From the NCBI GenBank assembly GCA_043101835.1, contig JBICHM010000119.1:1-19007 (forward strand): a DNA stretch of 19,007 nucleotides. The letters are read 5' to 3'. The position numbers and the translations under genes are program-made. The notes beneath the pieces are model-generated. The model was given only the letters and a program-made list of their open reading frames with translations. It was not told the origin of the DNA and did not search any database. Positions 10,591 to 18,097 of the stretch are shown here, piece after piece (position 1 is the stretch's first letter; each line of letters begins with the position of its first letter). This DNA is from JBICHM01 sp043101835. GTDB taxonomy: Bacteria; Planctomycetota; Phycisphaerae; Phycisphaerales; UBA1924.

Positions 10591-10636
10591 CACGCAATGC
10601 CCGGCCGGCCCGGGCGTTGGGCGGGAGGAGGCCTCG

Positions 10637-12178
10637 ATGGCGCAGGCGGCGGATCAGCGACGGATCGAGGACGCGACGGTGTCGATGTCGGCGATCTCGC
10701 CGGTCGATTTCGGCGAGGCCGAGGCGCGCCATCTGCTGTGGCGCGCGGGATTCGGGGGGACGCCCTCGCAGATCCGGGCGCTCGCGGCGATGGGGCCCGA
10801 CGACGCCGTGGACCTGCTGCTCGGCCACGAGCGTGCGCTCCCCGCGGTGCGCGCCGACGAGCGTTTCGATGGCTCCATCGTGCGCCGCCTGACCGATCGA
10901 GAGCGCAACGAGGTGCGCCGTGCCCAGCAGGCCGGCGATGAGGACACGCTCGCGCGCTTCCGGCTCGAGCGCCAGCGTCAGCAGCGCGCCGATCGTGAAC
11001 AACTGCGCGAACTGCAGGCGTGGTGGCTGGGGCGGATGATCGAAGATGCGCAGCCGCTGCACGAGAAGATGACGCTCTTCTGGCACGGCCACTTCGCGAC
11101 GAGCTACCGCAAGATCGAGAACTCCTACCACCTCGCGATGCAGAACGATCTGTTCCGGCGCGAGGCGACGGGCAACTTCGGGCGTCTGCTCTTCGGGATC
11201 ATCCGCGATCCGGCGATGCTGGCGTACCTCGACAACCAGCGGTCGAGCGCGCGCGCCCCGAACGAGAACCTCGCGCGAGAGATCATGGAGCTCTTCAGCC
11301 TCGGGCGCGGGCATTACAGTGAGCGCGATATCCGTGAGGGCGCGCGGGCGCTGACTGGGTATTCCTTCGAGGGCAACGAGTTTGTCTTTCTGCCCAACGC
11401 GCACGACGACGGGCGAAAGACGATTCTGGGGCGTTCCGGCGACCTCGATGGAGATGGCTTCGTCGAGGCGATTCTCGCCCAGCGCCGGTGCGCGGAGTTC
11501 GTGGTGGCGCGCCTGTACGCGTTCTTCGTGTCGGGCTTGCCGGACGATCTTCGCACGGCGCCTCGGAATCAGCGGAGCGTGATTCTCAGCCTGACGCGGA
11601 CGATGCTCGCCGAGCGGTACGAGGTGCGGCCGGTATTGCGCCGGCTCTTCCTGAGCGAGCATTTCTACGATCCGGCGCTGCGCGGCGGGCAGATCAAGTC
11701 GCCCGCGGCGTGGACGGTGGGGCTCTGCCGCGAGCTCGCGGCGCCGGCGCGGGACACAGGCGGGCTCGTCGAGGCGATGGGCCTGATGGGTCAGCGACTG
11801 CTGCTCCCGCCGAATGTCGCCGGCTGGCCGGGCGGTCGCGCGTGGATCAACGCCTCCACACTCCTCACGAGGCAGAACCTCCCGGTGTTCCTGCTGACGG
11901 GACGCCGGCCGGGAGACGGCGCCGGGGATGTGCCGGACCTCTACGACGCTGCGCCGCTGCTGGACGACCTGGGCGTCGCGCGCGATGCCTCGGCGCGCGA
12001 GATGGCCACGGCGCTGGCGGGGCACCTGTACGGCGTGTGGGCGGACGGCGCGCGCAACTCGCTGATCGGGGAGCGCATCGACGCCGCGGTGGAGGCGGCG
12101 GCCGGGGCGCGCGGGAACGAACGCGCGGTGCGGATCATCCTGGCGCTCTCGGCGGCGCCGGAGCATCAACTCTGCTGA
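10637..12178 (+). CDS. DUF1800 family protein
   Basis: 513 residues and a close fit to the DUF1800 family, whose biochemical function is not established. Landmarks: EARHLLWRAGFGGTPSQI (29-46), the typical N-terminal signature; LQAWWLGRMI; EKMTLFWHGHFATS (143-156); NQRSSARAPNENLAREIMEL (200-219) followed by FSLGRGHYSERDI; GARALTGYSF; a DLDGDGFVEAIL stretch resembling a short acidic loop; and C-terminal LPPNVAGWPGGRAWIN. No signal peptide is visible, although the downstream partner has a Tat signal. ATG 10637 is set by GGGAGGAGG about six bases upstream. The DUF1501 gene follows immediately with its ribosome site on this stop codon, so the two form one translational unit. This pair recurs in planctomycetes and other environmental bacteria, which suggests a joint function. 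Confidence 0.93.
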   Translation: MAQAADQRRIEDATVSMSAISPVDFGEAEARHLLWRAGFGGTPSQIRALAAMGPDDAVDLLLGHERALPAVRADERFDGSIVRRLTDRERNEVRRAQQAGDEDTLARFRLERQRQQRADREQLRELQAWWLGRMIEDAQPLHEKMTLFWHGHFATSYRKIENSYHLAMQNDLFRREATGNFGRLLFGIIRDPAMLAYLDNQRSSARAPNENLAREIMELFSLGRGHYSERDIREGARALTGYSFEGNEFVFLPNAHDDGRKTILGRSGDLDGDGFVEAILAQRRCAEFVVARLYAFFVSGLPDDLRTAPRNQRSVILSLTRTMLAERYEVRPVLRRLFLSEHFYDPALRGGQIKSPAAWTVGLCRELAAPARDTGGLVEAMGLMGQRLLLPPNVAGWPGGRAWINASTLLTRQNLPVFLLTGRRPGDGAGDVPDLYDAAPLLDDLGVARDASAREMATALAGHLYGVWADGARNSLIGERIDAAVEAAAGARGNERAVRIILALSAAPEHQLC

Positions 12179-12191
12179 GGGAGCGATGGCG

Positions 12192-13517
12192 ATGGATTTC
12201 CTGACGAATCCCGATTCGGCGCACGCGTTCACGCGCCGGCTCTTCCTGCAGCGGGGCGTGGCGCTGGCGTCGGCGGCGACGACGATTCCGCTGCTGCTCG
12301 AGCGGTCCGCCGAAGCGTTCGCGGCGCCGGAGGGTCTTTCGTCGATCCCCGGTGTCGCCGAGGAGCGCGTGCTCGTCGTTGTGCAGCTGGCCGGCGGAAA
12401 CGACGGGCTGAACACGGTGATCCCCTACGGCATGGACGCGTACTACCGGGCGCGACCCGGCATCGGCGTGGCGCAAGGCGAAGCGCTGGCGCTGGATGAG
12501 CGCGCGGGCGTCGGATTGCATCCGCGCCTCGCGGGGCTGAAGGCGCTGCACGACGACGGGATGCTCAGCGTGGTGCAGGGGGTGGGGTATCCGAACCCGG
12601 ACCGCTCGCACTTCCGCTCGATGGACATCTGGCACACGGCCGACACGAGCGCGACGGGCGCGGGGTGGCTGGGCAAGTTCTTCGACAACGAGTGCGAGGG
12701 AGCGCCGGGCCAGGCGCACGCCGGTTGCAGCGCGTGCGCGCCGCTGGCGGGCGTGGCGATCGGGCAGGAGGCGCCGCTGGCGATGCAGGGGCGCCGGACG
12801 GCCCCGGCGTCATTCGAGCGGGCCGAGTTGCTGCGCTGGAGCGCCGCGGGCGACGAACGCCTGGCGGCGGCGTACGACGAGATCGTGGGCGCGGGCGCGC
12901 CCAACGGCGTCGGCCCCGACGGAGAGGCAGCGTTCCTGATGCGGACGGCGCTCGATGCGCGCGTTTCGAGCGAACAGATCCGTCGCGCGGTCGCGGCGTC
13001 GAACGCCGGGGTGTACCCGCGCAGCGATCTGGGCGGCCAGCTGGCGATGGTGGGCGCGATGATCCGCGCCGAACTGCCGACGCGCGTGTACTACGTCTCG
13101 CTCGGTGGGTTCGACACGCACGCCGGCCAGGGCGGGGCACAGGGGCGCCACGCCAACCTGCTGGCCCAGTTCGGCGACGCCATCAGGGCGTTCTACAGCG
13201 ACCTGCGCGCCGCCGGGCAGGACGGGCGCGTGCTGACGATGGTCTTCAGCGAGTTCGGCCGGCGCGTCGGCCAGAACGCCAGCGGCGGCACGGACCACGG
13301 GGCCGCGGCCCCGATGTTCCTCGTCGGGCCGATGGTCCGCGCCGGGCTGGTTGGCGCGCATCCGTCCCTGGACGACCTTGACAACGGCGACCTCAGGTAC
13401 GGGGTCGACTTCCGCCGCGTGTACGGCACGATTCTCAGCGAGTGGATGGGCGCCGACCAGCGCGCGGTGCTCGGCCGGCGATACGCACCGGTGAAGACGC
13501 TCGTGCGCGGCCTGTGA
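12192..13517 (+). CDS. DUF1501 family protein with Tat signal
   Basis: 441 residues from ATG 12192. GGGAG lies eight bases before this ATG but only two before the alternative ATG 12186. N-terminus: FTRRLFLQ (R15-R16) and the run GVALASAATTIPLLL form a twin-arginine signal. Family motifs: LVVVQLAGGNDGLNTVIPY; NPDRSHFRSMDIWHTA; GGFDTHAGQG (D308, H310); VFSEFGRRVGQNASGGTDHG (E354, D368, H369). The last motifs resemble metal-binding segments of the alkaline-phosphatase/sulfatase superfamily, to which DUF1501 is related. Activity is not proven. A C168 plus CSAC (C179, C182) cluster could form a disulfide or bind metal. The folded protein should be exported across the cytoplasmic membrane. It lies directly downstream of DUF1800, in the usual order for the pair. 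Confidence 0.93.
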   Translation: MDFLTNPDSAHAFTRRLFLQRGVALASAATTIPLLLERSAEAFAAPEGLSSIPGVAEERVLVVVQLAGGNDGLNTVIPYGMDAYYRARPGIGVAQGEALALDERAGVGLHPRLAGLKALHDDGMLSVVQGVGYPNPDRSHFRSMDIWHTADTSATGAGWLGKFFDNECEGAPGQAHAGCSACAPLAGVAIGQEAPLAMQGRRTAPASFERAELLRWSAAGDERLAAAYDEIVGAGAPNGVGPDGEAAFLMRTALDARVSSEQIRRAVAASNAGVYPRSDLGGQLAMVGAMIRAELPTRVYYVSLGGFDTHAGQGGAQGRHANLLAQFGDAIRAFYSDLRAAGQDGRVLTMVFSEFGRRVGQNASGGTDHGAAAPMFLVGPMVRAGLVGAHPSLDDLDNGDLRYGVDFRRVYGTILSEWMGADQRAVLGRRYAPVKTLVRGL

Positions 13518-13526
13518 CAAGGACGG

Positions 13527-13554
13527 TTGCATCCGGCCGGTGACTCGGTATGCT
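13527..13554 (+). promoter_or_regulatory. Promoter for the outer-membrane protein gene
   Basis: TTGCAT (13527-13532) and TATGCT (13549-13554) are spaced by 16 bases. The predicted transcription start, near 13561, lies inside the inverted repeat that follows immediately. Confidence 0.5.
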
Positions 13555-13557
13555 CCC

Positions 13558-13579
13558 AAATGTAGCGATTGCTACATTT
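13558..13579 (+). promoter_or_regulatory. Perfect inverted repeat at the transcription start (operator or leader hairpin)
   Basis: AAATGTAGC (13558-13566) and GCTACATTT (13571-13579) are perfect 9-base arms around GATT. The repeat sits just after the predicted -10 and before an ideal AAGGAGG (13581-13587). As DNA it suits a dimeric repressor. As RNA only part of it would be transcribed, so an operator is more likely than a hairpin. The low GC content against its surroundings supports a selected element. Confidence 0.6.
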
Positions 13580-13595
13580 CAAGGAGGCGACGATC

Positions 13596-14432
13596 ATGCG
13601 GACCTGGACCGGGTGCGCGGCTGCTGTCCTGTGCGCCTGTGCGGCGCACGCGCAGCCGGCAACAACTGCTGAGAGCGCGACGCGGGAGAACGGCCTCTTC
13701 GGTCTGCCCGCCGGCCCGATCGATACGCCGCTGGTGACCGACCGGCCGGACTTCACCGAGAGCGCGCTCGCCGTGCCGATCGGACGCCTGCAGGTGGAGG
13801 CGGGCCTCACATTCTCCTCCGACGACGACTCGGACAGCGACCTCTGGACGCTCCCCGAAGTCCTGCTGCGCGTGGGCGTGGCGGAGGACCTCGAGCTACG
13901 CTTCGAGCTGCCGAGTTACGCCATCCTGCGCAACAGCGCCGATGAGGACGGGCTCACCGACTCGAGCATCGGATTCAAGTGGCGATTCATCGAGCAGGAC
14001 GGCGCCGTGCCTGACCTCGCGGTCATCGGCTCGCTGCAGTTGCCCACGCACGAGGATCCCTTCGGCATCGACGGCGTGCACCCGGGCGTCGTGCTCGCGG
14101 CGGGCTGGGATCTGTCGGAGGAGCTCGCCGAGGGCTACGGCCTGGGGGTGAACCTGGGCGTCTCGGAATCGGACAACGATGTCGGATCGAGCGTGTGGGA
14201 CGCATCGTGGTCGATCGCGCTCGGCGTTCCGATCGATGACGCGTGGGGCGCGTATGTGGAGTACTTCGCGGAGTCGCCCGGCACGACGCTCTCGGAGACC
14301 GCGCACTCGTTCGGCACGGGGCTGACCTACCTCGTGCACACGAATCTGCAGCTCGACTTCCGCATCGGCTTCGGTCTCAGCGATGAGGCGGAGGATTTCT
14401 TCACCGGCGCGGGGCTTGCTTACCGCTTCTGA
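13596..14432 (+). CDS. Outer-membrane protein, MetA-pathway (PF13557-like) family
   Basis: 278 residues from ATG 13596, chosen because a perfect AAGGAGG lies eight bases upstream and a signal peptide starts there. The signal is TWTGCAAAVLCACAAHA, with cleavage likely after residue 19 (AHA/Q). The mature part opens with TDRPDFTESALAVPIGRLQV, the characteristic start of the 'putative MetA-pathway of phenol degradation' transporter family. It continues as alternating amphipathic strands (LRVGVAEDLELRFELPSY, VVLAAGWDLSE, YGLGVNLGVSES and others) and ends in Phe (GLAYRF), as expected for a beta-barrel recognised by the BAM complex. It is predicted to be an outer-membrane beta-barrel. The family name should not be taken as proof of phenol metabolism. 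The strong ribosome site and the operator-like repeat suggest regulated, high expression. It overlaps the convergent methyltransferase gene by 13 bases. Confidence 0.85.
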   Translation: MRTWTGCAAAVLCACAAHAQPATTAESATRENGLFGLPAGPIDTPLVTDRPDFTESALAVPIGRLQVEAGLTFSSDDDSDSDLWTLPEVLLRVGVAEDLELRFELPSYAILRNSADEDGLTDSSIGFKWRFIEQDGAVPDLAVIGSLQLPTHEDPFGIDGVHPGVVLAAGWDLSEELAEGYGLGVNLGVSESDNDVGSSVWDASWSIALGVPIDDAWGAYVEYFAESPGTTLSETAHSFGTGLTYLVHTNLQLDFRIGFGLSDEAEDFFTGAGLAYRF

Positions 14433-15223
14433 CCGCGTCGGCCGGTGGGTCGGTCGTCGCGCTCCTTCTTCATGATGAAGAGATAGTTGAAGCCCCGCAG
14501 GAAGAAGTTTTCCTGCACGGCCGCCTTGCGCCAGTTGCCGCGTTTGAGCTTCTCGTTGTGGCGGACGACGCAGACGATGTCGATCGGCCGGAATCGCTCG
14601 CGCAGGACGCTGAAGAGCTCGAAGCCGATGGGCATGAAGGCCTGCTTCGGGGGCCTGGCGCCCTTCTGGAACGAGTCGCTGACATACAGCGCCATCATGC
14701 GCCGGTTCTTGAGCACGCGATCGATCTCGGCGATGACCTCGCGCATGGCGTCGTAGTACGCCTCTCCCTGGTCTTCGGCGCCGGCGTCGAGCTTGCCGAT
14801 GCAGCGCGGGTCGTCGGTGTACTCGATGTGCGTGGAGTACGGCGGATCGATGAAGACGAAGTCGGCGACCTCGTCCTCGAGGGGGAGCTTTCGCGCATCG
14901 GCGCGGAAGATGTCGTCGCGCGTGGGGCCGAGATCGTACCCGAGCGCGCGCCGACCGAGGTCGCGCGCGACATCGAGCGTGGTGCCGGAGCCGCACATCG
15001 GATCGACGACGAGGTCCTTGGCGCGCGTATAGCGCTGGAGGAGCTGCCAGATGACCCACGAGGGCGTGGCGCCGGCGTAGGCCTTGTCGCCCTGTATCCC
15101 CTCGCCGTAGTGCTGGCTGGGGTACTCCCAGAGCGTGGTCGGGAAGACCGTGAGCTCGGGCTTGCGGTAGGGCTCGCGCCGGGGTGCGCGCTGGCGCTGG
15201 CCTCGTGGCCGGGGGGCGCTCAT
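14420..15223 (-). CDS. N6-adenine/N4-cytosine-type DNA methyltransferase, solitary
   Basis: 267 residues. The SAM-binding motif I is VVDPMCGSGTTL (72-83) and the catalytic motif IV is FIDPPYS (124-130), in that order and only about 45 residues apart. This is the gamma-like arrangement of amino methyltransferases. FPTTLWEYPSQHYG (27-40) precedes motif I, and the end is KLKRGNWRKAAVQENFFLRG plus FNYLFIMKK, a layout seen in PF01555 enzymes. DPPY indicates methylation of an exocyclic amino group. The target may be DNA, although RNA methyltransferases such as Trm11 carry a similar pair, so the substrate is inferred. The N-terminal 25 residues are very basic, suitable for nucleic acid contact. No restriction endonuclease is adjacent. 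Its ATG overlaps the nrnA stop as ATGA, indicating translational coupling in the ribF-nrnA operon. Confidence 0.85.
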   Translation of the reverse strand: MSAPRPRGQRQRAPRREPYRKPELTVFPTTLWEYPSQHYGEGIQGDKAYAGATPSWVIWQLLQRYTRAKDLVVDPMCGSGTTLDVARDLGRRALGYDLGPTRDDIFRADARKLPLEDEVADFVFIDPPYSTHIEYTDDPRCIGKLDAGAEDQGEAYYDAMREVIAEIDRVLKNRRMMALYVSDSFQKGARPPKQAFMPIGFELFSVLRERFRPIDIVCVVRHNEKLKRGNWRKAAVQENFFLRGFNYLFIMKKERDDRPTGRRGQKR

Positions 15224-16269
15224 CGGAGCGTCTCGAGCAGCGCCTTGAGCAGGCGGCTGCGCGCCTCGTCGATGGGCGCCTCGATGCGCGCGCCCGCGGC
15301 CTGGGCGTGCCCGCCGCCCCCGAAGACGCGCGCGAGCTGGTTCACATCGAGGGAGGGCTTGCCATCGGGCCCGGTCTTGCTGCGGAGGCTGATCTTCGTG
15401 CGCGACGGATCGTGCGCCGTCAGGAGCGCGCTGACGATGACGCTCTCGACGACGAGGGGCTTGTCGCTGATGCCGCCGGTGTCCTCGGGGCCGGCGCCGG
15501 CGGCTTCGAAGTCATCGTGGCTGAGCGTCATGATCGCGACCCGGTTGTCGGCGTGCAGCTCGACGCCGTGGAGGGCCCGCCCGAGCAGGAAGAGGCGCGC
15601 GACGCGGTCGCGCTGCTCGATGATCTGGAAGAGCGCCGCGTGACGCACGCCGGCCTCGAGCAGGTCGGCGGCGACGCGCATCGTGCGCGGCGTGACGTTC
15701 GAGTGGCGGAACCAGCCGGTGTCGGTGGCGACGCCGAGGTAGAGCGGCTCGGCGACATCGCGCGGCAGTCCCGCGACGGCGGTGTCGAGGATGGCGGCGC
15801 AGACGGGGGCGAGGATCTCGCACGCCGCGGCGGCGCGGGTGTCGAGCAGGCGGCGCGGTGTGATGTCGGGGTCGCCCTGCAGGTGGTGGTCGATGACGAG
15901 CGTGCGGTCGGCGCGGGCCGCGACGAACTCGCGCGCCTCGCTGATCTGCGACCACGAGCCGGTGTCGACGATGGCGACGAGGTCGGGATCGCCGAGATCG
16001 CCGCGCTGGACGCCTTCCACCCCGGTGTGGATGGCGGGGGTGTCGCCGACGAGGTCGTCGAAGGCGTGCACCCAGGGGCCGGCGTAGGCGCAGGTCGCGT
16101 CGACACCGGCGTGGCGCAGGGCGCGCACGAGGGCGAGGGTCGAGCCCACGGCGTCGCCGTCGGGCTTGCTGTGGGTGAGCACCATCACGGATGCGGCGGC
16201 GCGCATTGCACGCGCGGCGTCGCCGACATCAAGGGTGCTCGTCCAGCCGGGGGCGGCGTGGGTATTCAT
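15220..16269 (-). CDS. nrnA: DHH-family oligoribonuclease / pAp phosphatase
   Basis: 349 residues. NrnA-type DHH-DHHA1 proteins degrade 2-5-nucleotide RNA, and in many species also dephosphorylate 3'-phosphoadenosine 5'-phosphate, in the cytoplasm with manganese. The DHH domain shows THSKPDGDAVGS (32-43), VDTGS (101-105), IDHH (126-129) and a further Asp in ATDTGWF (181-187). The DHHA1 substrate-binding domain ends in FGGGGHAQAAGA (316-327), including the RNA-binding GGGHxxAAG signature. Length and motif order match NrnA rather than RecJ (longer) or PPX1-type pyrophosphatases. ATG 16269 overlaps the stop of ribF as ATGA and its own stop overlaps the next start in the same way. Linkage of nrnA to ribF is common in bacteria and supports the call. 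Confidence 0.93.
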   Translation of the reverse strand: MNTHAAPGWTSTLDVGDAARAMRAAASVMVLTHSKPDGDAVGSTLALVRALRHAGVDATCAYAGPWVHAFDDLVGDTPAIHTGVEGVQRGDLGDPDLVAIVDTGSWSQISEAREFVAARADRTLVIDHHLQGDPDITPRRLLDTRAAAACEILAPVCAAILDTAVAGLPRDVAEPLYLGVATDTGWFRHSNVTPRTMRVAADLLEAGVRHAALFQIIEQRDRVARLFLLGRALHGVELHADNRVAIMTLSHDDFEAAGAGPEDTGGISDKPLVVESVIVSALLTAHDPSRTKISLRSKTGPDGKPSLDVNQLARVFGGGGHAQAAGARIEAPIDEARSRLLKALLETLR

Positions 16270-17228
16270 GCTGCGCCGGTCTCCGCGCCGACGGGGCGCC
16301 GCGCGGAAGCGATACGCCAGCGGACGCCCTCCCGCTCGAGCGCGCTGCGCGTGTCGGCGATATCGCGATGGATCTGTTCGATGAGGGGCTGCACGCCGCG
16401 GTAGGCGACCTGATCGCGCAGCCAGGCGATGAGATCGATCGAGAGCGTCCAGCCGTAGTCGTCGGCGGGGCCGGACCAGTCGAGGATGTGCGCTTCGAGG
16501 CGGCGCGCTTCGGCGCCGAAGGTGGGGTTCGTGCCGACGCTGACCGCCGCGGGGCGCTGCGATCCATCAGGCAGGGTGGCGAGACCGGCGTAGACGCCGT
16601 CGGCGGGGAGCATCGTCTCGGCGTTGAGGTTCGCGGTGGGGAATCCGAGGTCGCGTCCGCGTCGCGCGCCCGACGCGACCACACCGACCACCCGGTGGGG
16701 CCTTCCGAGCACGCCCGCCGCGTCGCGCACGCGTCCTTCGGCGATCATCCAGCGCGCGAGGGTGCTCGAGGCGTCGGCGACGAGCTGGTCCGCGGTCGCG
16801 ATGCGCACCGGCGGCACGACGTCGGCGCGGAAGCCCATCGACGCGCCGAGGTCGGCGAGCGTGCGGACCGTCCCGGCGCGGGCGCGCCCGAAGCGGAAGT
16901 CCTCGCCCTCGACGATGGCGGTCGGGTGGTGCTGGCCCACAACGAGGCGGAGGAAGGCCTCGGGTTCGAGGGCGAGCAGGTCGCGTGTGGGCTCGAGTCG
17001 GACAACGGCGTCGGCGCCAAGTTCCCGGAGCAGTTGCGCGCGTCGATCGAAGGTGGTGAGCGTCGCCGGCGACTGCCGAGGGCGGAGGACGCTGATCGGG
17101 TGAGGCCAGAAGGCCATCGCGACAACCTGCCCATCAGAGCCGGCGAGGGCGCGGGCGCGCTCGATGAGCGCACGATGGCCGAGGTGGACACCGTCGAAGT
17201 TACCGATCGTCAGCGCGGCGCCGGACAG
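16266..17228 (-). CDS. ribF: Bifunctional riboflavin kinase / FMN adenylyltransferase (start uncertain)
   Basis: Makes FMN and FAD from riboflavin and ATP. The N-terminal adenylyltransferase domain has IGNFDGVHLGH (8-18 from the suggested start; the HxGH nucleotidyltransferase motif), AFWPHPISVLRP and VEGEDFRFGRARAG. The C-terminal riboflavin kinase domain has RRGRDLGFPTANL, DGVYAG and VSVGTNPTFG. The fusion is of normal length, about 320 residues. The start cannot be set with ATG, GTG or TTG: none occurs in frame between the conserved core and well inside the divergent mqnB gene. CTG at 17228 (or 17213) gives a normal N-terminus. A TACCCT hexamer seven bases before CTG 17228 could be a -10 of a leaderless transcript, but this is weak. 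An indel error is the alternative. ribF is the first gene of the ribF-nrnA-methyltransferase operon and overlaps nrnA as ATGA. Confidence 0.9.
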   Translation of the reverse strand: MSGAALTIGNFDGVHLGHRALIERARALAGSDGQVVAMAFWPHPISVLRPRQSPATLTTFDRRAQLLRELGADAVVRLEPTRDLLALEPEAFLRLVVGQHHPTAIVEGEDFRFGRARAGTVRTLADLGASMGFRADVVPPVRIATADQLVADASSTLARWMIAEGRVRDAAGVLGRPHRVVGVVASGARRGRDLGFPTANLNAETMLPADGVYAGLATLPDGSQRPAAVSVGTNPTFGAEARRLEAHILDWSGPADDYGWTLSIDLIAWLRDQVAYRGVQPLIEQIHRDIADTRSALEREGVRWRIASARRPVGAETGAA

Positions 17229-17280
17229 AGGGGAAAGGGTAGGCGATCGGTGGCGTGTGCTGCGACGCGATCCGCCTCCG

Positions 17281-17286
17281 GATACT
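17281..17286 (+). promoter_or_regulatory. Putative -10 for mqnB
   Basis: GATACT ends 11 bases before the ATG at 17298, nearly the same geometry as GATACT before the small secreted protein at 6823 (10 bases). No convincing -35 and no Shine-Dalgarno are present, so a leaderless mqnB transcript is suggested. Confidence 0.35.
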
Positions 17287-17297
17287 GTCTGAACGCG

Positions 17298-18041
17298 ATG
17301 GCCGGCCTGCTTTCGGACATCCTGGCGGCGCGGGGGGGCGGCGCGCTGCTCGTTGTGGCGGCGCCGAGCGAGGCCGGCGCGGTGCTCAAGGCCCTGGACG
17401 CAGACGCCTCGCTTCGCGACCGATTCTGGGAGCGCCTGACGCTCGCCGACGGCATCGACCTCGTGATCACCGGCGTGGGGAAGGCGAACGCGGCCGGCGC
17501 GACGGCGCGCGTGCTCGACCTTGCGCGCGATCGCGTGGTCGTCAGCCTGGGCGTCGGTGGGGCGCTCCCCGACAGCGGGGTGCGGATCGGCCAGGTGGTG
17601 CTCGGCGCGAAGAGTGTGTTCGCCGACGAGGGGCTCGAGGCCGAGGCCGGATTCCGCACGAGCGAGTCGATGGGGTTTCCGGCCCGGCTCGGACCGGGGG
17701 GCGTGGTCGGCGGGCGCATGGGCGTGGCTGCGGATGCGGACCTGCTCGCGGCGCTGCGCCCGATCGCTGATCGCGAGGCGGTGGTGGCGACGGTCTCGAC
17801 CTGCGCCGGGACGGACGCCCGGGCGATGGCGGTGATCGCGCGGACCGGCGCAGCCGTGGAGGCGATGGAAGGAGCGGCGGTAGGCGTCGCGGCGGCGAAC
17901 TGCGCCGCGGCGGGCGGCGCATCGGCGCCGGCATTCGTCGAGATCCGCGTCGTCAGCAACACCACGGGCGACCGGGCGCGCCAGCGCTGGGACCTCGCCG
18001 GCGCGCTGGCCGGGGTCGAGCGAATCGGCGGAGCGCTCTAA
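17298..18041 (+). CDS. mqnB: Futalosine hydrolase
   Basis: 247 residues, nucleoside phosphorylase/nucleosidase fold. MqnB splits futalosine into hypoxanthine and dehypoxanthine-futalosine in the alternative menaquinone pathway. Seen: LLVVAAPSEAGAVL (17-30), ITGVGKANAAGATA (57-70), SLGVGGALPDSGVRIGQVVL (83-102), STCAG near 167-171, the nucleoside-binding VEAMEGAAVGVAA (187-199), and RVVSNTTGDR (217-226) with the catalytic-type Asp225 followed by W231. The VEAMEGAA and SNTTGDR blocks fit futalosine hydrolase better than MTA/SAH nucleosidase (usually shorter, with a different loop), though nucleosidase activity on MTA cannot be excluded. ATG 17298 is used since homology begins there; the reading frame open upstream is not coding. 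It is divergent from ribF. The other mqn genes are not in the window. Confidence 0.88.
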   Translation: MAGLLSDILAARGGGALLVVAAPSEAGAVLKALDADASLRDRFWERLTLADGIDLVITGVGKANAAGATARVLDLARDRVVVSLGVGGALPDSGVRIGQVVLGAKSVFADEGLEAEAGFRTSESMGFPARLGPGGVVGGRMGVAADADLLAALRPIADREAVVATVSTCAGTDARAMAVIARTGAAVEAMEGAAVGVAAANCAAAGGASAPAFVEIRVVSNTTGDRARQRWDLAGALAGVERIGGAL

Positions 18042-18070
18042 AGGAACGACGGTCGCGGAGGTTCTCGGAC

Positions 18071-18097
18071 GCGCGCGGCCGGTTTGGGCCGCTGCGC
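18071..18097 (+). terminator. GC-rich hairpin after mqnB
   Basis: GCGC-GCGGCC (18071-18080), loop GGTTTG, GGCCGC-T-GCGC (18087-18097) form a ten-pair stem with one bulged T, 30 bases after the mqnB stop. There is no U-tract, so it may slow or stop polymerase only with help. No other feature is recognisable in the 187-base gap before pilM. Confidence 0.35.

Noticed and set aside
10466..12415. Open frame of 649 codons on the - strand opposite DUF1800
   Set aside because: Antisense of a well-supported gene, very Arg/Ala/Pro-rich, no recognisable motif. High GC content makes such frames common.
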